Origin: Cymodocea nodosa
Lineage: Eukaryota; Streptophyta; Magnoliopsida; Alismatales; Cymodoceaceae
Length of the DNA: 64,000 nucleotides
Direction: 5' to 3'
Assembly: GCA_036874045.1 (NCBI GenBank)
Contig: CM072345.1
Span: 11,022,501-11,086,500, forward strand
Made by a program: the position numbers and the translations under genes
Shown: positions 24,747 to 51,103 of the stretch, piece by piece
Position numbering within the stretch: position 1 is the first letter of the stretch
How the letters are laid out: each line of letters opens with the position of its first letter
Notes under the pieces: generated by a model
What the model was told of the DNA's origin: nothing
The model's database searches: none
Seen by the model: only the letters and a program-made list of their open reading frames with translations

Positions 24747-27700
24747 ATGCGTCCGGGGGGCTTCCTTGATAGCAACGGTGGTGGTGCAAGGGTTGTGGTG
24801 GATATACCTTACAGCACTACGGCCATGCCAGCCGGTGTTATCTCACGGCAACGCCTTCTGTCTCACTCTCTTCCCAACTACATGTTCTCTTCTCCCGGCC
24901 TCTCCCTTGGCCTCGTAAGGCGCCCTCTTCCACTCTCTCTCACTCCCTACCTATACATCCTTCCCTTTTGATTGGCTCCTTTTCTTTCGATGTTGTTTCT
25001 GCCGTTCTCCTTCGAGCGCCACATTCCTGTGCTTGATTTGAGGAGTTGACGTTGGTTTTTGTGGTGCTGTTGTTGTCCAGCAAACAAACATAGACGGTCA
25101 CGGCGAGACGATGAACCGGATAGCGTCGGGGGAGCTCGATTCCAGTTTTGGCAACAGGGAAGATGAATACGAAAGCAGATCGCGAAGTACCGACAACGTG
25201 CAAGGGGGGTCTGGTGATGACCTTGACCCAGACCATACACCCAACAACAAGAGGAAGAGATACCACCGCCACACTCCCCAACAAATCCAAGAGCTCGAAG
25301 CGTAAGTCTTGTAGATTGATCCTTGACTCTTAATTGACTAATGTCCCCCCTCTCTTGTTTCTTCTTTTCTTTTGCTGCATCTAATTTTTTTTTTTTTTGG
25401 GTTTTCTACTACTCATTTCTTAGACTGTTCAAGGAGTGCCCTCACCCTGACGAGAAGCAAAGGTTGGAGTTGAGCAAGAGGCTTTGCTTGGAGAGCAGGC
25501 AGGTTAAGTTCTGGTTCCAAAACAGACGTACCCAAATGAAGGTGATTCCACCACCGATCGAGATGATTTTTATTTCTTTCATTTAACCTGTTCATCAGTT
25601 CGACTATATGTATGTATGTTTCATCGTTTTTTGTTTTGTTGCAGACTCAACTGGAGCGACATGAAAATTCTATTCTTAGACAGGAGAATGACAAGTTGAG
25701 AGCCGAGAACATGTCCATCCGGGAAGCCATGAGGAGTCCCATGTGCAACAACTGCGGTGGGCCGGCCATGCTCGGAGAGGTATCCTTGGAGGAGCAACAC
25801 TTGCGAATCGAAAACGCTCGGCTGAAAGACGAGCTAGACCGCGTCTGCGCTCTGGCAGGGAAGTTCCTTGGTAAGCCGCTATCGTCCCTGAACGGCCCCT
25901 CTCCTCCCCACATGCCCAACTCCTCCCTCGAGCTCGGCGTCGGCGGAAACGGGTTCACCAGTTTTGGGCCGACGATAGCCTCATCCCTGCCTCCTATGAC
26001 CAACTTCGTCACCGGGGTCTCGGGGCCGTTAAGCGGGATGGACAGGTCTTTGGAGAGATCCATGTACTTGGAGCTTGCACTGGCCGCCATGGACGAGCTT
26101 GTGAAGATGGTGCAGATGCAGGCACCTCTTTGGATCCCGTCCATGGACGGTGGGAAAGAGACGCTCAACTATGACGAATACCACCGCGCCTTTCCCCGGT
26201 GCATTGGTGGGGCGAAGCCCGTGGGATTCGTATCGGAGGCGACGAGGGAGACCGGCACGGTGATCATCAACAGCATTGCCCTTGTAGAGACCCTCATGGA
26301 CGCTGTAAGCTAGCAAGTCAAAGGCTTTTTTTTCCTTTTTTTTTTTGAACTTCGAAACCATTGCTGTTTGGTTTTGGACAAATTTCTTCTTTCACTGACA
26401 CTGCAATCTTTCCACTGTCTCACCTATGCCCGTTCTTTTGTTTGCTTCAATATGTTTTTTGTGGGTGTTGGGTATTCCATTTGATGTTGGATGTGTTTTC
26501 TCCTTCCATCCACTCCAGAATCGCTGGGCCGATATGTTTTCTTGTATCATCGCAAGAGCTTCAACCGCTGATGTGATTTCCAGCGGAATGGCGGGAACCA
26601 GAAACGGCGCACTCCATCTGGTGAGTAGAGTGTTCATCAACTTAGTGCATGTTTATGTAATAAGTAACCATTTCTGCATTGCTGTTATTTACTTTTGCTC
26701 ATGTGTGCGTATGATTGGAAAACGCACACACAGATGCACGCCGAGCTCCAGGTTCTTTCGCCTCTGGTACAGATCCGAGAAGCCAACTTCCTGCGGTTCT
26801 GCAAGCAGCACGCCGAGGGCGTGTGGGCTGTGGTGGACGTGTCCACCGACGGAATCCGGGACAACTCTCCGTCCGCTACTAACAACAACACATTCATGAG
26901 CTGCAGGAGACTTCCTTCTGGCTGCGTCGTCCAGGACATGCCTAATGGTTATTCCAAGGTATTGGCTGCTAACATTAATGCAATAGAACTGGTATTATAT
27001 ATATATATATATATATATATTTAATGTTTAGTTCTAACATAAAACGGGTCTGAGATGTAGATGATAATAATTACGTATACTGGGCAAAGAGCATCGATTG
27101 CATTCTACTTCTAATCAATGCTTGTGAGTCAAGCCTTTCGGCTCGACCCTCGAGAAGTGTCGTCTGGTTCAGCGGCGCTTTCGATTCCCCTCACAGCTGC
27201 AATGGTCAGCTGGAAGCTCGATTAGTCATGCTCTTCCTCGTTAAACGGGTGTTTAGGATTAGACCGTGCGTTCTCTTTCATGCTCTTCTTCCTGGTTTTC
27301 CTCTACGGAGGCTTCCACTGAATCTTGAACGCTGCGCCCCTGGGTCTCCCTCTGTCTGTATTCGATCAGAGCCCAGAGTATTTATTTTACCATCACTTGG
27401 TCACCATGTAGTCACGAGCCATTTATGTTTTTTTATGATAATCCATGCACCATTTATTGCGTTAGTTTCTTTTTTTACTTTTGATAATTGGTTTGAAGTC
27501 CCGCTTCTCCGGCCTCGACCAGATTAATTGGCCGCATTGCATTTTGTGCCTTCCCAATTCTCCATCTTCCAATAAAACTGACGGTCAGTTTCTATTCTCA
27601 TCCTTGGTACTTAAAAATGATTCCCTTCTTTGCAAGAATCGATACTCTTTTTCACGCCAGACCCTGTACTGCCAGATCCAATATTTAATTAGTACTACTT

Positions 27701-29758
27701 CTTTTGAATGCTTCTATTTCCTTCTTATCGTTAAAAAATACTCCCACTGCTTGCCCTTTCGTTCCAACTAGATGTATGAAAAGGTCGTCTGTACTAATAA
27801 TACAAATCTGTAGAATCATGGACCCATGACCTATGGGTTCAAGATTAATACCTAAACATATCCCTGCCATCTCGTTGAGGAGTTTCTGGTTGAATGGATT
27901 CCCTTTATTTATTTATTGATAGTTGTTTCAGGAAAGATGTCGTCGGTGTGTGGTATTTATTACTACTACGTAATAAAGGTGCAAAAGATGTGCTAAAAAA
28001 AATCTCACGTTTGTTGACGCATATTGTTTCCTGTATTATTATTACCTGTTTCACAAAATCTCAAATCGATGTGATCTCGTCAGGTCACATGGGTGGAGCA
28101 CGCCGAGTACGATGAGTCGGCCGTTCACCAGCTGTACCGTTCGGTGCTCCGCTCCGGCATGGGGTTCGGCGCCCACCGGTGGGTCGCAACCCTCCACCGC
28201 CAGTGCGAGTGCCTCGCCATCCTGATGTCCTCCACGGTTACCTCTAGAGATAACACGGGTGGGTAGTAGTGTTGGTTTTGCATGAATGATCACAGACTCT
28301 TATTCTAATATCAATGGGCGGTCGTTGGTGGATGATGCGCAGCTATAACTGCGGCCGGACGGCGGAGCATGCTGAAACTGGCGCAGAGGATGACGGAGAA
28401 CTTCTGTGCGGGCGTTTGCCCTTCCACGGTGCACAAGTGGAACAGGCTTTGCGTCGGCACCGTGGACGAGGACGTCAGGGTGATGACGCGCAAGAGCGTT
28501 GACGACCCAGGTGAGCCACCGGGCGTGGTGCTCAGTGCCGCCACGTCTGTCTGGCTCCCCGTGCCGCCTCAACGTCTCTTCGACTTCCTCCGCGACGAGC
28601 GCCTTCGCAGCGAGTGGGACATCCTGTCCAACGGCGGACCGATGCAGGAGATGGCTCACATCGCCAAGGGCCAGGACCCCGGCAACTGCGTCTCACTCCT
28701 CCGTGCCAGCGTACGTTACGTTCCTACTTGTGCTACTACTACTTTTTCATGATAATGGTAGTGCTTTCGTCGAGTTTTCAAATTGACCAGATAATAATGG
28801 TAGTGTTTTGGTTACCGTATAGTGTACTGGAAGGTAGTGTTAAGCAGGTCTCCCCTTGCTTTTTACCCATGCGACGATCATCATCATTATTATTATTTTG
28901 ATAAAAGGGTGAAAGAAGCATACGACTCTTATTATTAAGCGTTCGGCTTAAAAGATGCGGACGATGTGGTGACACGATAGTGGAGTTGACGGAGTAGAAA
29001 GGCAGAGAAAAGTCTCGTCAAAGAAGGTTGGGGGTGAAGACGCCAGGCGGTATGGAAATAGTGGGCGTGTAGGGATAGTGGGAGGAAGATGGGGCGAACT
29101 AGGGATGTGACAAACGAAGCTACTTTTCTGCAAATCCTGACGTCAATGTTATGGCCGCTGGTGGACATGTCGCGTCCTTTGCGTTTTATGGTCCCCACCG
29201 ATGCATCCGGAGGCCACTTCCGACTTGATCGTAAAAGTTGCTGCCTACGGATTTGAATCTTCAAAATAATAAATCGTTTGGTTTTTTTTTTTGTCCATTT
29301 ATCGTAGACGTATTGTTGATGATAGTAATTATAATTCGGGTTAATAATACTGCCTGCCGCAGGCCATAGGTTCGAACCAGAGCAGCATGCTTATTCTGCA
29401 GGAGACTTGCACCGACGCGTCGGGGTCGCTGGTGGTGTACGCGCCGGTAGATATCCCGGCCATGCACGTGGTGATGAACGGTGGCGATTCCGCCTACGTT
29501 GCACTCCTGCCGTCCGGTTTCGCCATAGTTCCGGACAGTGGAAGGTCCCTGAACGGCGGCGGGAGCAATGGCGAGGATGCGCAGACGCCGGCGGCTACGT
29601 CGAGGATGGGGGGGTCGCTGCTGACGGTGGCGTTCCAGATACTCGTGAACAGCCTTCCCACCGCCAAGCTCACGGTGGAGTCCGTGGAAACAGTCAACAA
29701 CCTCATCTCGTGCACCGTGCACAAGATCAAGGCCGCCCTTCGGTGTGACAATAACTGA
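24747..29758 (+). CDS. Class IV homeodomain-leucine zipper protein (ANL2/ROC type)
   Basis: Nine exons (24747-24914, 25081-25301, 25424-25541, 25645-26304, 26519-26620, 26734-26958, 28084-28258, 28343-28710, 29363-29758) join into 810 residues. The ATG at 24747 is the first in frame. The homeodomain spans about 113-172: [20 protein letters not shown], then the recognition helix [15 protein letters not shown] zipper-loop-zipper with CNNCGGP (the Cys pair of class IV) follows at about 170-245. The START domain runs about 309-549 (start [15 protein letters not shown], end [20 protein letters not shown]), followed by the START-adjacent domain (MLKLAQRM...). The N-terminal LSLGLQTN block and zipper text most resemble the ANL2/HDG1/ROC5 clade. 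Members act in the nucleus on L1-box promoters in epidermis, controlling cell identity, cuticle or pigment. Confidence 0.95.
26959..28083 (+). other. Intron 6 of the HD-ZIP IV gene (1.1 kb)
   Basis: The longest intron of the gene; it contains a TA repeat at 26997-27021 near its 5' end. No element or coding fragment is recognised in it. Confidence 0.8.
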
Positions 29759-32286
29759 GGAGCTCGAGCATGCAGTAATAAGATCTCACCCATCACATTG
29801 GAAACAAAAATAACATGCTGTTGGGAGGAGTATTGATTGAGGTGGAGATAGCAGTGTGGTCGATCGGTCGATGGTGGTTTGAGTCAAGAACGAACCGCGC
29901 GCTGATGATAACCTTTGCTGTGTGGTAAGGAGGAGGAAGAAGGGAAGATGAGAAGCCGACAATGGAGAGCCTTAACACCCAGCAATGGTGGTGGTTCGGG
30001 CATTGACTCTGTCTCACCTGCAGTGCCCATTCAGGCCACAGTAGTGTTGTCGCCATGTGATGGGAACGGAGAAATTGATTACCGTGAAAGCTCCCAAGAT
30101 TTCGACTGTTTTGAGTTTTCAAACTCTTACGTCGTTTTGTTTGATGCTGCTGACACCTTTGTCAGCCGAGCACCTGCTCCTCGAGGACTTTTAAACGGGA
30201 GAACTGCTGAATAGGTCTGATCTATTTTTTGCGATTCTGTGATACTCGTCGTCTCGATTACAAATCGTTTACACATCATAATTAAACAGATGCGTTCATA
30301 AGTATAACCACATCGAATTAGCTTAACCACCTTCATCGAATTAACTTTTAAGGTAATTCTAACAGCAGCAGCGGTGTCACCCTTTTGCTATATATTTCCT
30401 CATCTCTTATGGTGGTGGTGTTTTTAGCCTTCCAAGAGTTAAAATTTTCTTGTGCGGTACATCATTATCTCTCTGTCTCTTGAACCAAGGCTGTTTATTT
30501 TAGTTTGATTTTCATTGCGTCTTTGTCTTCCAGCTTATTTTTCTCGTTTGTCATTAACTGTGTAATTTTTTTATACAGTTTACCATTCATTTCTCACATA
30601 TATGGAAGCCTTAAATCTAACATATATAGCAATTTTCCCCTCTTGAATGAATAAGCAGAAACATCAAATTAGTATGTTCTTTCAAGGACATTTAATGGGA
30701 TTGATCTTAAACTAAGAGATCTGAATTTGATAAAGAAGAGGTGGGAAGAAAAGTTGATCGCAAACGTGCAAAAACCAAGATGCTCTCTGGTTATTGCTAA
30801 GGATGCTAGATGGTTTAGCTAACCACGTCGATACATCCGAGAGAAAATAATCGTTATTTTTTGAACGTCATGTTGGATGAAAGTTAAAAACATTATATAA
30901 TTCTTAATCAAGGAATGAAAAGGTTTGACAGAAAATTCTCCAGAACAATTTAGGTTCTAAGAAAACCGTATCATCATCTTCTTGGAAGAGGGTTTGACTA
31001 ACAAGCGTAGATGTAATTTTGGCACGTTGAATATGATCTATGCGTAGAGGATGGTGAAAAGAGTGGTGTTGAAATTCCCTTGAGAGATTGTTTTGACCAT
31101 TTTATATATGTAGATTTAAAAAAAAATAAATAAAAAAAATTAGCTAGTTAACTCGTAAAGGTTTGGGAAAATAATTAAATTTGAGAAGAGTGTTTTCATG
31201 CACGGGAAGAGGTATCTGAGGGTTTTCCAAAAGGGTTATATGCATTATTTGCTAATTTAGCAAGAGTAGACCCCCCAGAACTTTGTTTCTAATGTGTATA
31301 GAATGAAGCATTTTACACCATGAATTTTGTTTACCGAACAATAACTTTTTGTTTTCGAGAGAAATAGAATAATCTATTGAATTGAAGATACCAATAACAC
31401 TTTTGTTTCTTTGACTTATAAAGGAGGTCTCATTGGACAAGGTGATAATTTTAATTAATTACCGGGGTTCGTGTATCTTTAAAGGTACCTTCTTCTTTTT
31501 TCTTAGTTTATATTGAAAATGAGAGTTGTCAAAGACTAAGGTCGATAGGTTAATTTATTTTCAAAAGGGAAAGTTATCTTCCAATCCAATTTTCAAGTCT
31601 TCAATTGAGTTTGTCAATGATAAAACTTCAACCCCTCATAAAGACCATTCTACAATGAACTAAATATGTTATTGGTCTTGCCTTGGTGATATAACTTAAA
31701 ATGGAATGGTGGTAATGCGTATGGTCAGATCTCAAATAATTAAGTCAAATAACGGATTACTTATTGAAATTTATCTTGCGACCTGAACACAATTGAAACA
31801 GGCATAAGGATTATTAAGATTTATAAAGTTGCGACTTACTTGTATTTAAGAAGGAATTTTTTTCAGAAAGAGGCAAAAGCCGAACATATTCAATATTTAT
31901 TAAATCCGATTAGTGAGGAAATTTCGAGTTTATTGTAAATTAGGCTTGTTTGGTACAGCCAAAAATAAAGACTCTTTTATATTGACGGTCTATTTTTAAT
32001 TTTATGAGCGAAATGGTCATTGGTTGTCGATGACTCTCGGTGCCTGTGAAGTTTTCTACTTCGTTTTCTTCCGTCCACCTCCTCCACCGCCTTCGCTTCT
32101 CTTTTGCCCTTGCTTTCGTGGAGAGGAATGGTGGAGGAGGACGGTGGGGAAATGACTCCTTTGCTCACGATTTGAGCCGGAGAGGGGATCATAGCGATGG
32201 GGAGGGATCGGAGGTTAGATTTTAGCGTCGATTCGATCTGTCCGTGCTGATTTGTCGTCGGAAAGTGGAAGGTCAGAGCTGCAGCC
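29759..32286. other. HD-ZIP 3' flank and intergenic DNA before the GSK3-like gene
   Basis: About 29759-30250 is probably the 3' UTR. From 30250 to about 31950 the DNA is AT-rich with no gene; minus-strand open pieces near 31252-31440 faintly suggest an old retroelement, but I could not match a domain. Around 32040-32286 composition becomes C/T-rich, then GC-rich, as expected for the 5' leader of the kinase gene. Confidence 0.5.
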
Positions 32287-46237
<13,951 letters not shown>

Positions 46238-47566
46238 TAGCATGAAATTGGTCAACTGTTTGACTGGCTGCAAAAGCACCTCGGACAATCCAAGTGAACG
46301 TTGCCCTCCCAGAAATAGCATGTTAATGCAGACTGCAACGAATAGGAAGAGACCCATCCTGCGCGATGGATGTCCACACGTGTAAAAGTGAGTTGAAGTT
46401 TGCCCCTTAATTTCTCGGTTGTAGTAAGTTTATATCAAGGCTGTTGTATACTTGTATTCTGTTTTTTATGAGATGACTAGAGCCGAATTGGCTACCTTAT
46501 CTATTGTCTCTTTCGAGGTTGTACCGAATATCGCATGCAATGGCATACTGGCATTACTCCATATATCCTCGGTCTTCCCAGGTGTAAAACTAACGGGGTA
46601 TTTTTATGGCAGGATGACTCTGTAAAAATGAGTTGGTTTGAATAAATGGAATATGTTGTTGAGAATTAAGTAGTCGAATCGATGGTAGGATAAACATATT
46701 TAATCTTCCGTATCTTGTTTTTTTGAATAATCTGCCGTATCTTATTAGAGAAAAAAGAAGGTTATTTACGATGTGCATCTCAAGGCCAAGCCTCTTTGAT
46801 TAGATTCCTAGATTTTGTAACTAAAACCTAAGCCCATATGGTTAGTTTCCTAGATTCGGTAACGTATACCTCTCATATAAGGAACATTTTAGTTTAGATT
46901 GTTGGCTTCCTAGATTTGTCCACCTCCCCATTGGTATGCCTACGGTTTTCTCTAAGCATGGTCTTAGAATAAATGAATAGTTACAACTAAAGAATAGTTA
47001 GATAAAAACATCATACAAGTCAATAAATATTTGGGATACATTTCATTGGTTGTAGTTCTTACATAATATAATCGTATTACATTACTTAAACAAGTTACAT
47101 GTTAATTATGTGATTATATAAAGACCCAATTTTACTATTTAAATTCATCTTTGATTAATCGAGTGATATCCTAAAGAAAATTGACTTCATCCTATCATAT
47201 CGAAGGAATTAAGGTAGAGAGTGTATTAACCTTGGGGAGTTTTTCCCCCTTGACGGAGGCTTTGTGCAGATTGGGTGGTAGAGGTAAGATATGGTAGAAG
47301 TTGGACGGTGATTTGACGTATTTTAGAAGGTTCTTTGGTTCGTGCAATGGAATTAAGAGTCAAGGAGTGACAGGATGTGAGGGAGCTTTGTAGAAGGTAG
47401 ATTTTGTTCTAGAGGTCATAAGTAATGGCTGGATGGTGAATTTCATTTAATGGAGTTATGCCCTTCTCCCCCTATTCTACAACTCTCTGGCTTAATGACA
47501 CTGATCTACGACTAATCATTCTGCTTGGTTTCATTGTTGGTGTCAAGTACAATAAATGCATGCTTA
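46238..47566. other. Convergent intergenic region between kinase and PPR genes
   Basis: The 3' UTR of the kinase gene (to about 46650) meets the 3' flank of the minus-strand PPR gene. The middle is AT-rich, with no recognised gene or element. Confidence 0.5.
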
Positions 47567-50020
47567 CTACCAATAGTCTCCGCAAGAGCAGATGCCGCCA
47601 GAGAAGTGATGGAAACGATTGGAATCTCTCAAAACAATGTACCTGTCGAACACCTTCGACACAAGCTTCAGGGCACCGTGGCAATCGCCACAGACCCTGA
47701 GGTTCTTCAATATCCTGATGGGTGCCTCCTTCGGCGCACAGATCAATCCAAATGCCACCGCCAGCTTCTCGCTGTGGTACTTCAAACTCCTCCGCTTCCC
47801 CTCCTCGTCCTCCTCGTCCACGCCCCAATCGCCATCGGCAACGTACCCGACCTCCTCGATTCTCCCCATCATCTCCTCCACCATCGCGTACACCTCTGCC
47901 GCCCTTGGGTGTACCGCATCCTCGGACCGGAAGACGTGCACCTTCTTCCCCACCTCCATCCAGCTGCACCCCGGCTCCTTACTGATGCCTCTCGACCTCA
48001 TCAACTTCCTCACTCTCGCCGCGTCACCCCACCTCCTCGCCGTGGAGTAGATGTTCGAAAGTAGTACGTAAGGCACGGCGTCACTTGGGTCCAGCTCCAA
48101 CAGGATCCCCGCAGCTTTCTCTGCGAGGCCGATGTCCCGGTGCACTCTGCACGCCGCCAGTAGCGCCTTCCACACCGTGGCGTCCGGCGGCGTGGCCATG
48201 CCCTCCACCATCTTCTCGGCTTCTTGGAGCCTCCCCGCCCGACCGAGGAGGTCGATCATGGAGGCGTAGTGTTCGGGTCCAGGTGCGACTCCGTGGTTCC
48301 TCTGCATCGATTCGAAGTGTGTCCTCCCCTCATCCACCAGACCCGCGTGGCTGCATGCGAACAGCAAGCCGATGAACGTGACATAGTCGGGTTTGACCCC
48401 GGACATCGTCATCGTATCGTAGAGACGGACGGACTCTTCGCCTCGCCCGTTCTGGGCGTGGCAGACGATCATGGCGGTCCAGGTGATCGTGTCCTTCGTC
48501 GTCGACGACTCGAAGACACGGCGCGACTCATCGACGCAGCCGCACTTGGCATACATGGTTATTGCCGAGTTTGCAACCGTGACGAATGAATCGAACCCAC
48601 GATGAACACTGAAACCATGGATCTGTCGCCCTAGATCGAGTACGGCTAGCCCGGCGCAGGAACGTAGCACTGCGGCCACCAAGAACTCGTCCAAATCGAT
48701 GCCTTGGTTCCACATCTCACGGAAGAGTTGGAGTGCCTTCTCACATGAAACGTGGCGAGCGCACCCAGTGATCAACGACGTCCACGCCACGACGTCCCTG
48801 TTCTCCGCGCCGTCGAATACTCCGCAGGCGTCGTCCAGTTTCCCGAGCTTGGCGTACATGTCGACGAGGGCGTTGCTGACGTGCCGGTGACGTCTGTCGT
48901 AGCCGGCCTTCATTACCATACAGTGGATGGACCTCCCGCTCCCGTGGAGGCCAGCCGATGCGACGCAGCTGAGGGCGGTGGGGTAAGTGAACTCGTCCAT
49001 GCCCAGACCTCTGCGATGCATGTTCATGAATATAGACATGGCTTTGAGCTCAAGTCCGTTGTGTACGCAGCCTACCAGCAATGAGTTCCAGGCAACGACG
49101 TCCAAGGTGTGCATCTGGTCCAGTACCTTCGTGGCACTCGAAGGATCTCCGCATTTGGAGTACACATCCACAAGTGCGCACTGCACGAAGTCGTTGTTGT
49201 CAAACCCCAACCGCACCACGAAACCGTGCACTTGGGCGCCAAGTCCGGCAGCGAATTCTGCAGAACAAGCGCACAGAACGCTTGGGAGCACGAATTGGTT
49301 CGGGGCCACACCTTCCGACAGCATGGATTTGAACAAACGAAGTGCACTACTAGCATCGTTGTTCTGAGCGTGGCCCGTGATCATGGCTGCCCACAGCACG
49401 TGATTCTGCAGTTCGTCCGGTGGAACGGCTGCAAAGAGACGCAAGGCCTCCGTCACCTGCCCGCACTTGGCATACATGTCGACAAGGCCGGCAAGGACGA
49501 AACCATTGTTCCCAAGAAGCGACTTGAGAGCAAGCGCATGGATCTGTCTTCCGGCTTCGGGATGGTTGCGGGCGGCACAGGCGCGCAGGGCACTGCCGAG
49601 GGTGTACCGGTCGGGCTTAGGGCCTTCCAGTAGCATACAGCGGAAGAGTTGAAGCGCTTCATCGCCACGTCCGTGCCGTGCCTGCCTGGAGATGAGGAAA
49701 GACCAAGAGATGGTGGTTGAGTCGCGGTGGGGGCAGGAGGTTAACAAGCGAGTTGCTTCCGGGAGGTAGCCCGATTTGACGTAGGCCGTGATCATGGTGT
49801 TCCAGGAGTACTCATCTCGAGTGGGCATTTGCTCGAACAGGAGACGGGCGTCATCGATGCGATTGGAGTGGCAAAGCGACCTCAGTCTGAGATTAGAGTA
49901 GACAAGCTGAGATTCGGATGCCACGCCGGTGGAGAAGTAGCGTAGGTATTTAGGACGGAGACAACCTCGAGGGAGAAGGATTAGAGAGGCGAATGAATTA
50001 TGATACGGGTGAACGTTCAT
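47567..50020 (-). CDS. DYW-class pentatricopeptide repeat (PPR) protein
   Basis: A single open frame of 817 residues. The frame extends a few codons upstream through a poly-G run to a GTG, but the first ATG (50018-50020) gives MNVHPYHNSFASLILLPRG, a basic, Ser/Leu-rich leader fitting organelle import, so I start there. PLS-type repeats follow from about residue 45 (SLCHSNRIDDARLLFEQMP, then VKSGYLPEATRLL and so on through VRLYDTMTMSGVKPDYVTF). The E domain (ATVWKALLAACRVH...EPGCSWMEV) and a full DYW domain follow: HSEKLAVAFG with the zinc-binding His and catalytic Glu, CGDCH with the CxxC, and the terminal GDYW. Such proteins bind organelle transcripts and carry out C-to-U editing. The target cannot be told from sequence alone. 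It is GC-rich, unlike its surroundings. Confidence 0.96.
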   Translation of the reverse strand: MNVHPYHNSFASLILLPRGCLRPKYLRYFSTGVASESQLVYSNLRLRSLCHSNRIDDARLLFEQMPTRDEYSWNTMITAYVKSGYLPEATRLLTSCPHRDSTTISWSFLISRQARHGRGDEALQLFRCMLLEGPKPDRYTLGSALRACAARNHPEAGRQIHALALKSLLGNNGFVLAGLVDMYAKCGQVTEALRLFAAVPPDELQNHVLWAAMITGHAQNNDASSALRLFKSMLSEGVAPNQFVLPSVLCACSAEFAAGLGAQVHGFVVRLGFDNNDFVQCALVDVYSKCGDPSSATKVLDQMHTLDVVAWNSLLVGCVHNGLELKAMSIFMNMHRRGLGMDEFTYPTALSCVASAGLHGSGRSIHCMVMKAGYDRRHRHVSNALVDMYAKLGKLDDACGVFDGAENRDVVAWTSLITGCARHVSCEKALQLFREMWNQGIDLDEFLVAAVLRSCAGLAVLDLGRQIHGFSVHRGFDSFVTVANSAITMYAKCGCVDESRRVFESSTTKDTITWTAMIVCHAQNGRGEESVRLYDTMTMSGVKPDYVTFIGLLFACSHAGLVDEGRTHFESMQRNHGVAPGPEHYASMIDLLGRAGRLQEAEKMVEGMATPPDATVWKALLAACRVHRDIGLAEKAAGILLELDPSDAVPYVLLSNIYSTARRWGDAARVRKLMRSRGISKEPGCSWMEVGKKVHVFRSEDAVHPRAAEVYAMVEEMMGRIEEVGYVADGDWGVDEEDEEGKRRSLKYHSEKLAVAFGLICAPKEAPIRILKNLRVCGDCHGALKLVSKVFDRYIVLRDSNRFHHFSGGICSCGDYW

Positions 50021-50029
50021 TTTCGGCTT

Positions 50030-50051
50030 CCCCCCCCCCCCCCCCCCCCCC
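50030..50051. repeat. Poly-C run (poly-G in the PPR leader)
   Basis: Twenty-two consecutive C on the plus strand, ten bases upstream of the PPR start codon. Length is likely to be unreliable in assemblies. Confidence 0.9.
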
Positions 50052-50053
50052 AC

Positions 50054-51103
50054 CCTTCGGTTATAGAAAAAATTCCCCCGGTTCGGTGAATTATGTAAAG
50101 CTTCTTGGGCTCAACTCTGGTGTCGCTACTTGAGCCCACTGGGCCTCTCTCCCGTTTCGTACGCTTTTATTCGAGTAAGCTCTTTCATGAACGAACAGGT
50201 AGAACATATTTTAATTAATTCTAGATGATATATTTATTACGGATGGCAGATAACTCCGAGCAATGTTTCAAAACTCAGCGTCCCTAAATCATGTGGTCCA
50301 ACCAATGCAACCAAGCTCTTCAGGTTAGACCAACCAAGAATAGGGAAGGCCTACAACAACTTGATTGAAGGAGATGAGACACGGCACAATGCTTAATAAT
50401 TATGCGAATCGAGATAGAAATCATGCATAGGAGACAAGTCGTGTGGATGCTTTGGTTGACAGAGAAAGCCCATAGGGAGAAAGGAAGAAAGGAAGCGTGC
50501 AAGCATGGGATTCTTTATCAACAAGGAGATCCAACTTGCAATCTATTTCGTCCATTTCCTTCAAATTACACTGTTTCATGGGCCACCGAGCTTCGGCTTC
50601 TACCTCCCGCAAACTGCAAAGCCACATCTACCATGAAAATCTCAAGCCTGTTAAAAATCTTATACATATATAAGATTATTTTAATTATAAAAAAGATTAT
50701 TTTAAATATGAGTAATAATGCTGATGAGTGGACAGAGATAAAAAGGCTATGCATCACCCTTCCAACATACCGACGCATGTTAAGTGGAAATAGGAGTGAA
50801 GGCTTACTCCCTTCACGTCCCTCGTTAGCTCTATAAAATGAAAAATGATGATTGAATATTGAAATCAATGAACGAATGTTTTTAATACACGACATTACAC
50901 ATGTAGATAACTTAAGTTGTCATTTATAATGAGAAAATGACATCAAAACCATGACATCGTTCGTTCGTTATTTTAGTGTTACCTGTGCTTGTTTAATTTT
51001 GGAATCGTCCTCTTCTATACTTCTGTTCCGAAGGCTCCCCCGCTTCCTCCCGATGGGTGTTCAGCATCACCTTCACGATAGCTCACCATTCTTGTGATCG
51101 GCG
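50054..51103. promoter_or_regulatory. Divergent intergenic region between PPR and XBAT-like genes
   Basis: About 1.05 kb separates two genes read outward, so promoters for both must lie here or in the leaders. A short perfect palindrome (AATCTTATACATATATAAGATT-like) lies near 50654-50675. No gene is recognised. Confidence 0.5.

Noticed and set aside
27109-27190. Stem-like CGGCTCGACCCTCGAG region considered as tRNA
   Set aside because: No A/B box spacing or clover-leaf pairing; it lies inside HD-ZIP intron 6.
31252-31440. 62-codon minus-strand frame considered as a retroelement piece
   Set aside because: No motif could be placed with confidence and the flanks gave no consistent domain order.
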